From contig NZ_CADAJR010000027.1 of assembly GCF_902788255.1 (NCBI RefSeq), positions 1 through 36,750 of the forward strand: 36,750 nucleotides of DNA. The letters run 5' to 3'. Position 1 is the stretch's first letter, and the number at the start of each line of letters is the position of its first letter. The notes beneath the pieces are model-generated. The model saw only the letters and a list, made by a program, of their open reading frames with translations. It made no database searches and was not told where the DNA came from. Both the position numbers and the translations under genes were made by a program. The stretch comes from an uncultured Methanobrevibacter sp. (GTDB lineage Archaea > Methanobacteriota > Methanobacteria > Methanobacteriales > Methanobacteriaceae). Positions 36,651 through 36,750 of the stretch are shown piece after piece.

Positions 36651-36750
36651 AAGCTTGCAGCGAAATGAAATTCCCATAGAAAACCATAGTACACAAACAA
36701 AACGCAAAAGGACTTCACTACTGGGATCGAAACGAGTCCAGGTATAACCC
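36651..36750 (-). rRNA. 5S ribosomal RNA, 3' part, cut by the window edge
   Basis: The reverse complement of the last 100 bases reads as the body and 3' end of archaeal 5S rRNA. It contains GGACTCGTTTCGATCCCAG followed by AGTGAAGTCC, the universal loop B/helix III region. Further on come GTGTACTATGG, CTATGGGAA and TTCGCTGC, the helices IV-V and terminal region. The first 20-25 nt lie beyond the window, and the exact 3' end is estimated. An rRNA operon ending in this 5S gene may lie just to the right on the minus strand. Confidence 0.88.

Noticed and set aside
36699-36750. Possible CRISPR repeat (GGGATCGAAAC near the right edge)
   Set aside because: The end looks like a CRISPR repeat tail, but the reverse complement fits archaeal 5S rRNA along the whole 100 bases and no second repeat copy is present.

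Overview
The window is chromosomal DNA of a hydrogenotrophic methanogenic archaeon of the order Methanobacteriales, most likely Methanobrevibacter or a close relative. The reasons are a complete Eha energy-converting hydrogenase gene set, the archaeal tRNA amidotransferase GatDE, split GMP synthase subunits, a three-subunit ketoisovalerate oxidoreductase with a beta-gamma fusion, archaeal Nre and Cgi121, strong AT richness, and archaeal TATA boxes with GGTGA-type ribosome binding sites. Genus is inferred from gene content; no database search was made.

Positions 1-14243 hold one long minus-strand run. It starts at ehaA (14243) and passes through ehaB-ehaM (membrane and small subunits), ehaN/ehaO (the [NiFe] catalytic pair), ehaP/ehaQ (polyferredoxins with 6 and 10 cluster motifs) and ehaR (HAD-like). 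Four accessory genes follow: a formyltransferase (Ftr) paralog, a PfkB kinase, a further polyferredoxin and a CBS-domain protein. Hairpins and a T-tract end the run near 50-160. Most genes overlap or lie within a few bases. The complex is known to use the membrane ion gradient to reduce ferredoxin with H2, which primes CO2 reduction.

Positions 14356-25027 are mostly plus-strand: a sugar-nucleotide epimerase, a CPBP membrane protease, a minus-strand small protein with a Cys-rich tail, and then an apparent operon of an XRE-cupin regulator, an acyl-CoA synthetase and vorCBA. The last group suggests activation of (branched) short-chain acids to acyl-CoA followed by ferredoxin-dependent carboxylation to 2-oxoacids. 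gatD and gatE follow and end at a strong hairpin terminator.

Positions 25270-29906 carry thi4, a promoter flanked by TTTAGG-N4-CCTAAA palindromes that drives no convincing gene (a candidate structured RNA), an orphan 60-residue gene, a decayed insertion sequence with both terminal repeats, then a glutathione peroxidase whose promoter has the same palindromes, and thioredoxin reductase. This looks like a metal- or redox-responsive patch.

Positions 29903-36750 carry two small membrane-associated proteins transcribed divergently, guaAA / small gene / guaAB, an Nre DNA-repair protein overlapping a DegT-type PLP enzyme, then minus-strand cgi121 (KEOPS) and cimA. The right edge is the 3' part of a minus-strand 5S rRNA.
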